A DNA stretch of 64,000 nucleotides from Shewanella sp. UCD-KL12 (lineage in GTDB: Bacteria; Pseudomonadota; Gammaproteobacteria; Enterobacterales; Shewanellaceae): positions 158,666 to 222,665 of the forward strand of contig NZ_MPHJ01000008.1 in NCBI RefSeq assembly GCF_001957125.1. The letters are read 5' to 3'. Numbering within the stretch: the stretch's first letter is position 1; each line of letters begins with the position of its first letter. The position numbers were made by a program, and so were the translations under genes. The notes under the pieces are model-generated. The model saw only the letters and a list, made by a program, of their open reading frames with translations, did not search any database and had not been told where the DNA came from. Positions 39,653 through 49,476 of this stretch are shown in pieces.

Positions 39653-39689
39653 CCAATAAAAAAAGCCGCTTAGCGGCTTTTTTTATTGG
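39653..39689. terminator. Bidirectional terminator between the ynhF-like gene and nth
   Basis: CCAATAAAAAAAGCCGC, TTA loop, GCGGCTTTTTTTATTGG: a perfect 17-bp stem with T-tracts in both directions. It serves both the small rightward gene and the leftward nth/rsx operon. Confidence 0.93.
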
Positions 39690-39713
39690 TATTATTTAAA
39701 GACAATCGCGTCA

Positions 39714-40352
39714 CTAATCAGGGTAGACTTTATCTTTAAACTCACATAACTCTTCGATTAGACAGCTGCCACATCGAGGCTTTCTTGCTAAGCAGGTATA
39801 ACGGCCTTGTAAAATAAACCAGTGATGAACATCAACTTTAAACTCAGCTGGGACCACTTTAAGCATTTTCTGCTCAACAAGATCAACATTTTTACCCATT
39901 GCGAATTTGGTTCTATTAGCAACCCTAAAGATATGGGTATCAACAGCGATTGTTGGCCAACCAAATGCGGTATTTAACACTACATTTGCTGTTTTTCTGC
40001 CAACTCCAGGTAAAGACTCTAATGCTTCACGATTCTCAGGGACCTCTCCATCGTACTTTTCAAGGAGGATCTTACAGGCTTTAATGACATTAATGGCTTT
40101 ATTGTTGTAAAGGCCAATTGTTTTTATATAGCCTTTAAGCCCATCAACACCTAGGTCATAGATAGCTTTGGCGGTATTAGCAACAGGAAACAGTTTATCC
40201 GTAGCCTTATTAACGCTGACATCAGTGGCCTGAGCAGAAAGTGTGACTGCAACAAGCAACTCAAAGGGACTAGAGAAGTTGAGTTCAGTCTCTGGCTTTG
40301 GGTTATTAGCCCTTAATATCTCTAAAATTTGTTGACGCTTAGCTTTATTCAT
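39714..40352 (-). CDS. nth: Endonuclease III
   Basis: A DNA glycosylase/AP lyase that removes oxidised pyrimidines. The 212-residue product has the helix-hairpin-helix LESLPGVGRKTANVVLN with the catalytic lysine, the catalytic aspartate in AVDTHIFRVANR, and the C-terminal 4Fe-4S cysteines in CLARKPRCGSCLIEELC, at the same positions as in E. coli. It is the last gene of the rsxABCDGE-nth cluster, an order shared with E. coli. Confidence 0.98.
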   Translation of the reverse strand: MNKAKRQQILEILRANNPKPETELNFSSPFELLVAVTLSAQATDVSVNKATDKLFPVANTAKAIYDLGVDGLKGYIKTIGLYNNKAINVIKACKILLEKYDGEVPENREALESLPGVGRKTANVVLNTAFGWPTIAVDTHIFRVANRTKFAMGKNVDLVEQKMLKVVPAEFKVDVHHWFILQGRYTCLARKPRCGSCLIEELCEFKDKVYPD

Positions 40353-40367
40353 TGAGTATTCTTATTC

Positions 40368-41126
40368 TTAGCTTACTTTGGTTATTCTTGCTCGTGTAAC
40401 CACAGGCTCTTGTTGTTGCTGGGGAGCTGAGTCTGCTACCTTTTTATCGATCACATTCTTAAGTGCGATTAAAAAGCCCATAGCGATAAATGCACCCGGG
40501 GGTAACATCGCCAACAAAAAACTGGTCTCTAATTGCCAAAGATGGACAGTTAAGCCTGCTGCCCAATCACCTAGAAGTAGGTCGGCACCATCGAATAAGG
40601 TACCCTGACCTAAAACTTCTCTAGTTGCGCCTAATACAGCCAACACAGCTAAAAAACCTAGTCCCATCATCAAGCCATCGAATGCCGCTTTTACCACAGA
40701 GTTACGTGACGCAAAAGCTTCTGCACGGCCGATAATGACACAGTTGGTGACAATTAATGGCAGAAAGATGCCCAGTGATAAGTACAAGCCGTAAGCATAA
40801 GCATTGATGAGGAGTTGAACGCTAGTCACAAGCGCTGCGATTATCATCACAAAAATGGGGATACGTATCTCTTTAGGCACATAATTCTTAATGAGTGATA
40901 CTAGAACATTTGAACCGACCAATACAATGAGTGTCGCAAGCCCAAGGCCTAGCGCATTGGTTAAGGTCGCTGTGACCGCCAAAAGGGGACAGAGTCCAAG
41001 TAACTGTACTAGCCCTGGGTTATTCTTCCATAGGCCTTGTATGGCTATTTGTTGGTACTCTCCGGGTACTGTAGGAGCTAATGTTGTATTAGCCATATCA
41101 CTTTCTTGATCTTCAACTGTATTCAT
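40368..41126 (-). CDS. rsxE: Rsx/Rnf electron-transport subunit E
   Basis: A membrane subunit of the ion-motive electron-transport complex that in E. coli keeps SoxR reduced. The 252-residue product has six spans and the RnfE signature [19 protein letters not shown], then [20 protein letters not shown] and [17 protein letters not shown]. RsxA has a matching [11 protein letters not shown] segment, because the two are related and pack as a pseudo-dimer. The start at 41126 overlaps the rsxG stop as ATGA, which argues for it over the internal Met at residue 11. Confidence 0.96.
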   Translation of the reverse strand: MNTVEDQESDMANTTLAPTVPGEYQQIAIQGLWKNNPGLVQLLGLCPLLAVTATLTNALGLGLATLIVLVGSNVLVSLIKNYVPKEIRIPIFVMIIAALVTSVQLLINAYAYGLYLSLGIFLPLIVTNCVIIGRAEAFASRNSVVKAAFDGLMMGLGFLAVLAVLGATREVLGQGTLFDGADLLLGDWAAGLTVHLWQLETSFLLAMLPPGAFIAMGFLIALKNVIDKKVADSAPQQQQEPVVTRARITKVS

Positions 41127-41761
41127 TGGTAGTCAACTTCGCAGTTCGCTGGACGTTGTAATAATGTTTGCTGGTTTTGATTGAAGTAAATCAATGCGTT
41201 CTTTATTGCTTTCACATAAGCTCTAGGAGTGATTGTAGCACCTGTAAATTGGTCAAACTCACCACCATCTTTTTTTACACTCCAGCGCTTATCATCCTCT
41301 GATATAAGTGACTTATGATTGAAACCTAGCACCCAGTCACTTTTTCTTAAATCTATTTTATCACCTAACCCTGGTGTTTCTGCATGGGAAAGTGTTCTTA
41401 CACCGAGTACTTGCCCGTTGACATCGATACCGATAATTAACTTGATATTACCGTTGTAACCATCAGGTGCTATCGTTTCCATCGCTATGGCGACAGGTAC
41501 TGACTGGTTAGTCGCAATATAAGCGGGAAGGGGCGTATCGACACCCAGTGCCTCTTCGTCATGGATCAAAATACAATATTGAGTCAGTTCATTATCATGT
41601 AGGCTGTCAGGAATTAATTGGTGCAGAACACGCTTTAATTCTAGCTGTTGTTGTTCGTTAATTTTATCAATTGTTTGATGATTGACTACGGCAACAAAGG
41701 CGGTACATATTAGCGCAAACAACGCGAGTAACAGTCCGTTTTTTAACATCGACTTTTTCAT
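41123..41761 (-). CDS. rsxG: Rsx/Rnf electron-transport subunit G
   Basis: A periplasm-facing subunit with one N-terminal span ([19 protein letters not shown]) and a domain carrying covalent FMN. The FMN-binding motif appears as [13 protein letters not shown], where the second Thr is modified. The segment [20 protein letters not shown] is also typical. Length is 212 residues. It overlaps rsxE by four bases and follows rsxD by ten. Confidence 0.96.
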   Translation of the reverse strand: MKKSMLKNGLLLALFALICTAFVAVVNHQTIDKINEQQQLELKRVLHQLIPDSLHDNELTQYCILIHDEEALGVDTPLPAYIATNQSVPVAIAMETIAPDGYNGNIKLIIGIDVNGQVLGVRTLSHAETPGLGDKIDLRKSDWVLGFNHKSLISEDDKRWSVKKDGGEFDQFTGATITPRAYVKAIKNALIYFNQNQQTLLQRPANCEVDYQ

Positions 41762-41771
41762 ATGTGCTCTC

Positions 41772-42806
41772 TTAGCCTCTTGACCTATGGCCGTAGGCTC
41801 TAGGTTTCATATAATGATCGATAAATGGGGCACATAGGTTAGCCAGTAAAATAGCAAAAGCATAAGCATCGGGGTAGCCGCCATAGGTTCGTATCACATA
41901 GACGAGTACACCAATCAAAGCACCAAATACTAGACGGCCTCTGACGCTCGTTGCGGCTGTGACAGGATCTGTAGCGATAAAAAATGCGGCGAGCATAGTG
42001 GCACCTGAAAAGAGGTGCATCAACGGCCCCGCGTGGGTATCAGGGTTTAGTAAAAAGCCAACACTGGCACAGACAAAGAGGGAAGCGAGTATTGCGGTAC
42101 TGATATGCCAACGAATAAGCTTGAGCTTTATCATCACGAGTCCACCCGCAAGATAAGCAAGGTTTATCCAGAACCAGCCAACACCGAAACCATCACTAAA
42201 TACAGGCTTTGCTAGACTTTCATGACTGGTTAGGCCCATAGCAAGGTCGGTTTTTAATGTATCAAGTGGGGTTGCCATTGTCATGCTATCAACAATGGCT
42301 GATGACGCGCCTATAAAAATCATCTGTAAACTAGATAAAAATTCTACAGGTTGGCTTAACAAAGCGCTTGGCGTGGCCCAACTTGTCATCTGTACTGGAA
42401 ATGAGATAAGTAGCATGACATAGGCAGCCATAGCTGGGTTAAATATGTTGTGCCCCAGCCCACCGTAGAGGTGCTTAACAATGACAATAGCGAATAGGGT
42501 GCCAAGTACCGTTAACCACCATGGGGCAAGAGAAGGGATGGCTATACCAATAAATAGCGCAGTTAACAGGGCACTATTATCTTTGAGCGTGGCAATTACA
42601 GGTCTTTTTCTCAGGCGTAGAACAGCAGCTTCACTGGCTAATGCAACACTGATTGCGATCAGTATTTGTATGATTGTCCCCCAACCGAAGAAATAACATT
42701 GCACCGCAACGCCAGGAAGTGCGCAAAGTAATACACGTTGCATTAACGTGCTTGTTTTAAAATGGCGGCTCAAATGAGGCGAAGAGGCTATCTTAAATGC
42801 CATCAT
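41772..42806 (-). CDS. rsxD: Rsx/Rnf electron-transport subunit D
   Basis: A 344-residue membrane subunit with several spans and a covalent FMN site, expected at the Thr of [12 protein letters not shown]. The start [20 protein letters not shown] is typical, and [20 protein letters not shown] and [17 protein letters not shown] are conserved. The start overlaps the end of rsxC by one base, so translation is probably coupled. Confidence 0.96.
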   Translation of the reverse strand: MMAFKIASSPHLSRHFKTSTLMQRVLLCALPGVAVQCYFFGWGTIIQILIAISVALASEAAVLRLRKRPVIATLKDNSALLTALFIGIAIPSLAPWWLTVLGTLFAIVIVKHLYGGLGHNIFNPAMAAYVMLLISFPVQMTSWATPSALLSQPVEFLSSLQMIFIGASSAIVDSMTMATPLDTLKTDLAMGLTSHESLAKPVFSDGFGVGWFWINLAYLAGGLVMIKLKLIRWHISTAILASLFVCASVGFLLNPDTHAGPLMHLFSGATMLAAFFIATDPVTAATSVRGRLVFGALIGVLVYVIRTYGGYPDAYAFAILLANLCAPFIDHYMKPRAYGHRSRG

Positions 42807-45481
42807 TAATCCTTGTTGTTTTCATTAGTTTTAGTGAGAGAGCGTGATGCTTTTCGTGCTTTCGCCTTAGCGACCGCTGCGGCAATCTTAGCTTTTCTAT
42901 CATCAAGCTCATCTGTGCCAACTTCATTAATGGTCAGAGTATCAGCTTGGTTGGTTTCAGGCTTGTCTGTAGCCTCATTAGTGGCGCTCGAACCATCTTT
43001 TACTGCCGCTTTCTTAGCTTTTGCTTTAGCGACCGCCGCGGCAATTTTAGCTTTCTTATCATCAAGCTTATCAGTGCCAATCTTATTAATGGTCAGAGTA
43101 TCTGCTTGGTCAGTTTGAGGTTTGTCTGTAGCCTCATCAGTGGTGCTAGAACCATCTTTAGACGCAGCCTTCTTGGCTTTCGCCTTAGCCACCGCTGCAG
43201 CAATTTTTGCCTTCTTATCATCAAGCTCATCACTGCCAAGCTCATTAGCTTGATTGGTTTTAGGCTTGTCTGTAGTCTCATCAGTGGGGCTCAAACCATC
43301 TTTTTTCGCTGCTTTCTTGGCTTTCGCCTTAGCCACTGCTGCAGCAATCTTAGCCTTCTTATCATCAAGCTCATCACTGCCAAGCTCATTAGCTTGGTTG
43401 GTTTTAGGTTTGTCTGTAGCCTCATCAGCAGGGCTCAAACCATCTTTGGCCGCTGCTTTCTTAGCTTTTGCTCTTGCCACAGCTGCAGCAATCTTAGCCT
43501 TTTTATCACCAAGTTCGTCACTGCCAAGCTCATTCGCTTGGTTGGTTTCAGGCTTGTCTGTAGCTTCATCTGTGGGGCTCAAACCATCTTTGGCCGTTGC
43601 TTTCTTGGCTTTCGCTCTAGCCACTGCTGCAGCAATCTTAGCCTTCTTATCATCAAGTTCGTCAATGCCAAGCTCATTAGCTTGGTTAGTTTTAGGCTTG
43701 TCTGCAGCCTCATCAGCCGGGCTCGAACCATCTTTGGCTGCGGCTTTCTTGGCTTTCGCTCTAGCTACTGCGGCTGCAACTTTACTACTTCTTTCAGAAT
43801 CTGTGACTGTCGAATTTGCTTCACTTTCCTCACTGGATGCCTTCGCCGCTTTCTTTGCTTTAGCGCGTGCAACTGCTGCTGAGATCTCTTTTCCTTTTGG
43901 CTTTGATGACTCTGCTCCTGAATTGGCGCTAGCCTCTTTTTTAGCCTTGATCCTCGCCATTGCCATAGCAACCGCGTCTTTATCGGTTGAGGTCATGGTC
44001 GATTTACGTCTTGCAGCAGCTTCTTTTTGCTTTTCTTCGCGAGCACGTTTTTCATCTTCAAGACGTTGAGTTCGTAGCTCAAACCTTTGTTTGGCAAGCT
44101 CTGCTTGTTTTTTCTCTTCTGTTTCAGTCTTAATCGCAGCTTTTGCAATTCTATAATATTCGACCAAAGGAATTTCACTGGGACACACATAGGTACAGCA
44201 ACCACATTCAATGCAGTCTGCTAAGTTAAAGCTCGAAGCTTTATCATATTCTTGCGCTTTTGAGTGCCAAAATAACTGTTGAGGTAGCAGTTGGGCTGGG
44301 CACACTTGTGCGCACTCACCACAACGCACGCAGGGCATTTCTGCCTGCGGGGGCGCTAATTCGCTATTGGCGGGAAGCAGAACGCAGTTTGAGCCTTTTA
44401 ATGTTGGCGCATTATCATTGTGTAATGCATATCCCATCATAGGGCCACCTATAATGACTTTGTCATTTTCATTGCCAGAAAAGTCTGCCTGAGTCAGCAA
44501 ATGAGATATAGGGGTTCCGATAGGCAGCCAGTAGTTACCAGGCTTATTGGTATTTTCACCGGTAATGGTGACAACACGCTCAATTAGTGGGTAACCTTGT
44601 AAGACGGCCTCGTTAATGGCATAAGCTGTGGCAATATTTTGTACTAAAATACCCAGTTGGGCTGGAATCGCGCCAGAAGGCACCTCTTGTCCAGTTAAGA
44701 TTTGAATTAACTGCTTTTCACCGCCCGACGGGTAGAGAGTTGGTAAGCAAGTAATGCGTACACCTGCTTGAGGCAAACTGCTTCGACTTAACGCGTGCTG
44801 CATGATCTCAATGGCTTCAGGCTTGTTATCTTCAATTGCGATGATAAGGCGCTTAGGCTTCAATAACCTATGTATGATAGCAATCCCGTTGAGGAGCTCA
44901 TCGCTATTTTCACGCATGAGCATATCATCAGCAGTAATATAGGGTTCACATTCAATAGCGTTGATAATCACCAACTCAATATCACTTGCTGGGTTCAATT
45001 TGATATGAGTGGGAAATGCAGCGCCTCCAAGCCCGGCAATACCTGCTTGCTGAATCTTATTGAGGATCTGTTTATCTGTTAACTGTAAAACATCTTCTGC
45101 ACTGAGTTTAGGATGTATCTCAGCACATGGCGTGTCTAAGCCATCGGGGGTAATAACACAACTTAAAACGTCAAGCCCAGAGGCATGATTACTTGGCCTT
45201 GCTTCGATAGCTGATATATAGCCTGAGGTCGGTGCGTGCACTGGGAGATGCGCAAAGTGCGTGCCTGCGGTTAGTACTGTGCCTTTAGCAACGTAATCAC
45301 CTTGCTTTACAACAAGCACTGAAGACTCACCGACTTGAGTGAGAGGGATGACATACTCTTGGGCAAGTGGAAAGCGCCCAATTGCCTGTCTATTAGAGAG
45401 TGATTTACGCTCCGGAGGGTGAATCCCGCCTATTGAACGCCAAAGTGTCCCTTTATCAATCTGTTCAAATAAAGTTAGCAC
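42806..45481 (-). CDS. rsxC: Rsx/Rnf electron-transport subunit C with large C-terminal repeat region
   Basis: RsxC carries the FMN/NADH-type domain and two 4Fe-4S sites of the complex. The first about 480 residues match the family: [42 protein letters not shown] and [16 protein letters not shown]. After residue 480 the protein turns into an Ala/Lys-rich helical region with six full tandem repeats and a partial seventh (see the repeat entry), bringing the length to 891. E. coli RsxC also has an Ala/Lys-rich tail. The start overlaps the end of rsxB by seven bases. Confidence 0.96.
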   Translation of the reverse strand: MLTLFEQIDKGTLWRSIGGIHPPERKSLSNRQAIGRFPLAQEYVIPLTQVGESSVLVVKQGDYVAKGTVLTAGTHFAHLPVHAPTSGYISAIEARPSNHASGLDVLSCVITPDGLDTPCAEIHPKLSAEDVLQLTDKQILNKIQQAGIAGLGGAAFPTHIKLNPASDIELVIINAIECEPYITADDMLMRENSDELLNGIAIIHRLLKPKRLIIAIEDNKPEAIEIMQHALSRSSLPQAGVRITCLPTLYPSGGEKQLIQILTGQEVPSGAIPAQLGILVQNIATAYAINEAVLQGYPLIERVVTITGENTNKPGNYWLPIGTPISHLLTQADFSGNENDKVIIGGPMMGYALHNDNAPTLKGSNCVLLPANSELAPPQAEMPCVRCGECAQVCPAQLLPQQLFWHSKAQEYDKASSFNLADCIECGCCTYVCPSEIPLVEYYRIAKAAIKTETEEKKQAELAKQRFELRTQRLEDEKRAREEKQKEAAARRKSTMTSTDKDAVAMAMARIKAKKEASANSGAESSKPKGKEISAAVARAKAKKAAKASSEESEANSTVTDSERSSKVAAAVARAKAKKAAAKDGSSPADEAADKPKTNQANELGIDELDDKKAKIAAAVARAKAKKATAKDGLSPTDEATDKPETNQANELGSDELGDKKAKIAAAVARAKAKKAAAKDGLSPADEATDKPKTNQANELGSDELDDKKAKIAAAVAKAKAKKAAKKDGLSPTDETTDKPKTNQANELGSDELDDKKAKIAAAVAKAKAKKAASKDGSSTTDEATDKPQTDQADTLTINKIGTDKLDDKKAKIAAAVAKAKAKKAAVKDGSSATNEATDKPETNQADTLTINEVGTDELDDRKAKIAAAVAKAKARKASRSLTKTNENNKD
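42809..43789 (-). repeat. Tandem coding repeat in rsxC
   Basis: Counting from the N-terminal side: four units of 48 residues (144 bases, 43214-43789), then two of 53 residues (159 bases, 42896-43213), then a partial seventh unit and the stop. Each begins KAKIAAAVA(R/K)AKAKKA and ends with a variable acidic linker such as [11 protein letters not shown]. The two 53-residue units share the insertion TLTIN. Looser copies lie further upstream. The DNA repeats create long antisense open frames that are not genes. Confidence 0.95.
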
Positions 45482-46044
45482 TTGTGGTCCTCATCTAGCA
45501 TTTTTACTGGGATGGCATGTAACTTCCAATCCCAATTTTTCATATTTTGACTCACTGGTATCATATCAATGCAGTCGACAGGGCAGGGCTCGACACATAG
45601 ATCGCAACCAGTACAGTAGTCGGTAATAACGGTATGCATCAACTTGCCTGTGCCCAGAATGGCATCAACAGGGCAGGCCTGAATGCACTTAGTACAACCT
45701 ATGCATTCATCTTCTCTGATGTAGGCGACTTTTTTTATCTGCACCTCTTCTGTCATCGAGAGCGGTTCAGGGTCAACACCGGCCATTTCAGCAAGCTTCT
45801 CCATGGTAGCAACACCACCAGGGGGGCACTTGTTTATCTTTTCACCATTAGATATCGCTTCAGCGTATGGGCGACATCCAGGGTAGCCACACTGGCCACA
45901 TTGTGTTTGAGGAAGGAGCGCTTCGAGTTGATCGACTAAAGGGTCGCCATCTACTTTGAATTTTTCTGCAGCGAAGCCAAGCACAACTCCAAATACAAGA
46001 GCAAGGAGAGTGACTAAAATTATTGCAATAAATATATCAGACAT
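45475..46044 (-). CDS. rsxB: Rsx/Rnf electron-transport subunit B
   Basis: A ferredoxin-like subunit with one N-terminal span, the [16 protein letters not shown] cluster motif, and two 4Fe-4S ferredoxin motifs ([16 protein letters not shown] and [16 protein letters not shown]). Length is 189 residues. It passes electrons within the complex. Two bases separate rsxA from it, and it overlaps rsxC. Confidence 0.97.
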   Translation of the reverse strand: MSDIFIAIILVTLLALVFGVVLGFAAEKFKVDGDPLVDQLEALLPQTQCGQCGYPGCRPYAEAISNGEKINKCPPGGVATMEKLAEMAGVDPEPLSMTEEVQIKKVAYIREDECIGCTKCIQACPVDAILGTGKLMHTVITDYCTGCDLCVEPCPVDCIDMIPVSQNMKNWDWKLHAIPVKMLDEDHKC

Positions 46045-46046
46045 TG

Positions 46047-46625
46047 TTATTTTACAAGCCCCGTGAATCCCATGAAAGCGAGGGACATGAGTCCGGCAGT
46101 AATCATGGCTATTGCACCGCCTTTGAATGGTAAAGGTACATCAGCAGCTGCAAGACGTTCTCGCATTGCAGAGAATAGAATGAGCACAAGTGAAAAACCT
46201 ACAGCAGCACCAAAGCCATAAATCGCAGATTGGATGAAGTTGTGTTTTTCATTGATATTAAGAAGGGCTACACCGAGCACTGCACAGTTCGTGGTGATAA
46301 GAGGCAGATAGATACCGAGTGCTCTATGTAATGATGCACTGGTTTTTTGCACCAACATCTCAGTGAACTGTACGACAACAGCGATGACTAAAATAAAGCT
46401 CATTGTTCGTAGGTAGCTAAGATCAAAAGGCAACAGCAAGTATTGATTGACGAGGTAACTCAGTACAGAGGCTAATGTCAATACAAACGTGGTCGCCATG
46501 GACATGCCAATAGCTGATTCAAGCTTGCTTGATACCCCCATGAATGGGCAAAGGCCAAGGAATTTTACTAATACAAAATTATTGACCAGTACAGTACTGA
46601 CCAATAATAGGAGATACTCACTCAT
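46047..46625 (-). CDS. rsxA: Rsx/Rnf electron-transport subunit A
   Basis: A six-span membrane subunit of 192 residues. The N-terminus ([20 protein letters not shown]) and [16 protein letters not shown] match the family and are echoed in RsxE; the paired cysteines are thought to hold an iron-sulfur centre in the membrane. It is the first gene of rsxABCDGE-nth. A gap of 112 bases separates it from the CsrD-like gene upstream on the same strand. Confidence 0.97.
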   Translation of the reverse strand: MSEYLLLLVSTVLVNNFVLVKFLGLCPFMGVSSKLESAIGMSMATTFVLTLASVLSYLVNQYLLLPFDLSYLRTMSFILVIAVVVQFTEMLVQKTSASLHRALGIYLPLITTNCAVLGVALLNINEKHNFIQSAIYGFGAAVGFSLVLILFSAMRERLAAADVPLPFKGGAIAMITAGLMSLAFMGFTGLVK

Positions 46626-46737
46626 CTCGATTCATTTTTGGGAATAATTATTAGTGCTATTATCAGCTTTTCCTGAGCTAGAAACAACACATAGAATACA
46701 AGGTTTTAATTAATTTATAGATAATGCTAAAAATCGT

Positions 46738-48642
46738 TTATTTAGGATCCAATACCTGTACAGCTTGAGGTTGAGAGATGTAATAACCTTGTAGACCATC
46801 AATCAACATTTTTTCAAGTGCCAGTTTCTCTTCTTGCCTTTCAACTGAAGTGGCTATCACTCGAATGGCTAATCTTCTAGATATGTCGACAATCATCTTG
46901 ATAAAAAACATATTATTTGTGTCTTTTTCAATGCCATCAGTATAGCTACCATCAAGTTTGATGAAGTCTGGTCTCACTTCTCTGAAGAATTTAAACGAGG
47001 TAAAGCCCATGCCGAAGTGCTCAACAGAGACTCTAGCCCCTACACTATGCATAACTTGTACAAACTTATAACTCGCAGCTAGATTTGATTGCATGCCAGC
47101 TTCGTTGGTCTCAAAAACCAGTCGCGAGGCGATATGTCGCTTTTTAACTAACTGATCTTTTAGCCATGCAACAAAGGATTCCTGCATGATAGAAGAGGAG
47201 CTAATGTTTATCCCGTACGCGCCTTCAAGAGATGGGGTATCCATTAATATTTTTAATGTGTTTAAGACAATCAACTTATCAAGCTCTAAAATCATGCCAT
47301 GTCTTTCAGCCATAGCTATGACCGTGGTTGTTGGTAAAAACTTGCCATCTTTATTATAGAATCGCGAAAAGAGCTCTTTATAAACTTTGACTTCAGTGCG
47401 ACAGGGTTGAATAGGTTGCTGATAAAATTTGATAGCGCGTCGCCTAATGAGATCTTCAATAGCAAGTTTCCAGCGAGTATCACCATAAACTTCATCACCA
47501 TTAAGCTTGTCTTGCATGTGAAAGCAATTTGGACCGAGGGTTTGAGCAATACTCACAGCGGTATCGCTAAGTGTAAGTAAACTGACTGGGTCGCTGTCCT
47601 GATGGTAAGGCACTAGGCCGATATGGGCAATGGACTCACTTTTTAACGTCTGCTGATACTCATCAAATAGCGATTTTAATGATTCCAGAAATGGTACACC
47701 GTCTTTTAAAACAAGATTAGGGATAAAGATGGCGAAGTCAGCTGTTGAAATTCGATAACATTGAGAATTAGGGTATTTAGATACAGCTTTACGAATACAG
47801 TTTGCAATTTTAGCTAAATAATCATCCCCTGCAGAGCGTCCATGTGTTTGGTTTATCTGACCAAGCTCTGTGGCTTTAACCATTGCCAGTAAGCCAATCT
47901 CCTCTTTACTGAGGTTAGAGAAACTCTCTAGCTTTTGAGTGAATCGAACTCTAGTGTCAAAACCAGTAATGGTGTCTTGAAAAGCGACTTTTTGTAGCTT
48001 TTCATTTTCTTTGATTGCTTCATCTGAGCTAAATTTTAGCTCTACCTTACATTTTTCGAGCGCATTTTTGATCGGGGTTAATTCGCTGCAAAGTTTAGAG
48101 GCTGCAAGTGCATCATAAGAGTGGTTGGTTAGACTCTCAATATAGGAGGCGGCATAGGCGATAGATTTTTTAAACCTAAGCATAATAAGAGTAAATAGCA
48201 CAACAATGAGTAGATAAGTAAGCCAGATAACGGCTAATGTTTTTTCGAAAGTCAGTAAAGTTTCACCAATAATATCATCAGTGCTTAGCCGTACTTGTAA
48301 ACGACCTTGGTTTAAATTACGTGTATCAGGGAGTTCAACCGGAAAGACTTGGGCTAAAGGGTTTGTGTATTGGGGAAACAGCTCACCTTCAGTCAGGTTA
48401 TAGCTACTGTCATTTTCGTGGATATATTGAAAGAACTGGAACGAAAAGTGTTTTTCTAAAGAGGAAAGTAAATTCATGCCATCAGTCGCTTCAAATTGAG
48501 TATTCGAAATGAGCGCTTGATAGCTTAAAAGTCTCTGTTGAGCTTTAGCATTGAGTGATGATTTGCTTTCCACATAAGAAAGCGAAGTTAAGCTGAAAAA
48601 AATCACAATCAAAAGGAGGTGAAAAAGTCGAGATAAGCTCAT
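46738..48642 (-). CDS. CsrD-like protein with degenerate GGDEF and EAL domains
   Basis: About 634 residues with two N-terminal spans around a periplasmic segment, then GGDEF-like and EAL-like domains. The GGDEF site reads CYRISTADFAIF and the EAL site reads KELFSRFYNKDG, so both are altered as in CsrD, which has HRSDF and ELM. CsrD binds nothing enzymatically but directs decay of Csr small RNAs. Length matches E. coli CsrD (646). It is probably inactive for cyclic-di-GMP. The frame opens at 48672, but the ATG at 48642 has GGAA upstream and is preferred. Relation to MshH-type homologues is also possible. Confidence 0.8.
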   Translation of the reverse strand: MSLSRLFHLLLIVIFFSLTSLSYVESKSSLNAKAQQRLLSYQALISNTQFEATDGMNLLSSLEKHFSFQFFQYIHENDSSYNLTEGELFPQYTNPLAQVFPVELPDTRNLNQGRLQVRLSTDDIIGETLLTFEKTLAVIWLTYLLIVVLFTLIMLRFKKSIAYAASYIESLTNHSYDALAASKLCSELTPIKNALEKCKVELKFSSDEAIKENEKLQKVAFQDTITGFDTRVRFTQKLESFSNLSKEEIGLLAMVKATELGQINQTHGRSAGDDYLAKIANCIRKAVSKYPNSQCYRISTADFAIFIPNLVLKDGVPFLESLKSLFDEYQQTLKSESIAHIGLVPYHQDSDPVSLLTLSDTAVSIAQTLGPNCFHMQDKLNGDEVYGDTRWKLAIEDLIRRRAIKFYQQPIQPCRTEVKVYKELFSRFYNKDGKFLPTTTVIAMAERHGMILELDKLIVLNTLKILMDTPSLEGAYGINISSSSIMQESFVAWLKDQLVKKRHIASRLVFETNEAGMQSNLAASYKFVQVMHSVGARVSVEHFGMGFTSFKFFREVRPDFIKLDGSYTDGIEKDTNNMFFIKMIVDISRRLAIRVIATSVERQEEKLALEKMLIDGLQGYYISQPQAVQVLDPK

Positions 48643-48777
48643 AAGCGTTCCGTTCGCTAGGATAGAATACATCTATTATTCTAGTAAATTCTGAACGTTA
48701 TTCTAAACTTAATTGATGATAAATAGAAAGTGATACTTAGAGGTGAAGCAGAAGTGGTAAGTATATAAATAAAATTA

Positions 48778-48853
48778 TGGCTCCCCAGACTGGACTCGAA
48801 CCAGTGACATACGGATTAACAGTCCGCCGTTCTACCAACTGAACTACAGGGGA
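48778..48853 (-). tRNA. tRNA-Asn(GTT), copy 1
   Basis: A 76-base tRNA with encoded CCA end. The anticodon loop reads CTGTTAATC (anticodon GTT), T-arm GGTTCGAGTCC, acceptor TCCCCTG/CTGGGGA. This and the following five copies are identical in the mature sequence. Confidence 0.98.
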
Positions 48854-48879
48854 ATCGATAAATTATTTACTTGCTAAAT

Positions 48880-48955
48880 TGGCTCCCCAGACTGGACTCG
48901 AACCAGTGACATACGGATTAACAGTCCGCCGTTCTACCAACTGAACTACAGGGGA
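48880..48955 (-). tRNA. tRNA-Asn(GTT), copy 2
   Basis: Identical to the other five copies, with encoded CCA. Separated by 26 bases from copy 1. Spacer sequence differs. Confidence 0.98.
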
Positions 48956-48992
48956 ATCGATTTAGTTTAACTCAGATTATGTGATAAAAATA

Positions 48993-49068
48993 TGGCTCCC
49001 CAGACTGGACTCGAACCAGTGACATACGGATTAACAGTCCGCCGTTCTACCAACTGAACTACAGGGGA
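48993..49068 (-). tRNA. tRNA-Asn(GTT), copy 3
   Basis: Identical mature sequence with encoded CCA. Separated by 37 bases from copy 2. Confidence 0.98.
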
Positions 49069-49100
49069 ATCGATATATTTTTATTACTATGTAAGTGAAG

Positions 49101-49176
49101 TGGCTCCCCAGACTGGACTCGAACCAGTGACATACGGATTAACAGTCCGCCGTTCTACCAACTGAACTACAGGGGA
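49101..49176 (-). tRNA. tRNA-Asn(GTT), copy 4
   Basis: Identical mature sequence with encoded CCA. Separated by 32 bases from copy 3. Confidence 0.98.
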
Positions 49177-49209
49177 ATCGTTTCACTCATCATATTATCT
49201 TATAAAAGT

Positions 49210-49285
49210 TGGCTCCCCAGACTGGACTCGAACCAGTGACATACGGATTAACAGTCCGCCGTTCTACCAACTGAACTACAGGGGA
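49210..49285 (-). tRNA. tRNA-Asn(GTT), copy 5
   Basis: Identical mature sequence with encoded CCA. Separated by 33 bases from copy 4. Confidence 0.98.
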
Positions 49286-49336
49286 ATACTTTTATTCAGA
49301 TAACAATCTGATTTTGTTTTCAATTCTTAACAACTT

Positions 49337-49412
49337 TGGCTCCCCAGACTGGACTCGAACCAGTGACATACGGATTAACAGTCCGCCGTTCTACCAACTG
49401 AACTACAGGGGA
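49337..49412 (-). tRNA. tRNA-Asn(GTT), copy 6, promoter-proximal
   Basis: Identical mature sequence with encoded CCA. Separated by 51 bases from copy 5. It is the first copy transcribed, directly behind a strong promoter. Confidence 0.98.
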
Positions 49413-49447
49413 ATCGTTTAAGTTGCTCGTCGTTGAAGACGGAGCGC

Positions 49448-49476
49448 ATATTAAATCGGTCTTGAGGATGAGTCAA
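49448..49476 (-). promoter_or_regulatory. Strong promoter of the tRNA-Asn array
   Basis: On the minus strand TTGACT (49471-49476) and TAATAT (49448-49453) are separated by exactly 17 bases. A GC-rich discriminator (GCGCTCCG) follows, typical of stringently controlled stable-RNA promoters. Confidence 0.85.

Noticed and set aside
39435..39659. 74-codon frame overlapping the ynhF-like gene in another frame
   Set aside because: No ribosome-binding site, while the short frame inside has a strong one and a known family-like start.
42947..44069. Two long open frames (311 and 271 codons) on the plus strand opposite rsxC
   Set aside because: They arise from the tandem, GC-biased repeat of rsxC read in reverse; they repeat with the same period and lack start signals.
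48778..49412. Regular direct repeats with unique spacers, CRISPR-like at first sight
   Set aside because: The repeats are complete tRNA-Asn genes with CCA ends and the spacers are 26-51 bases, so this is a tRNA array.
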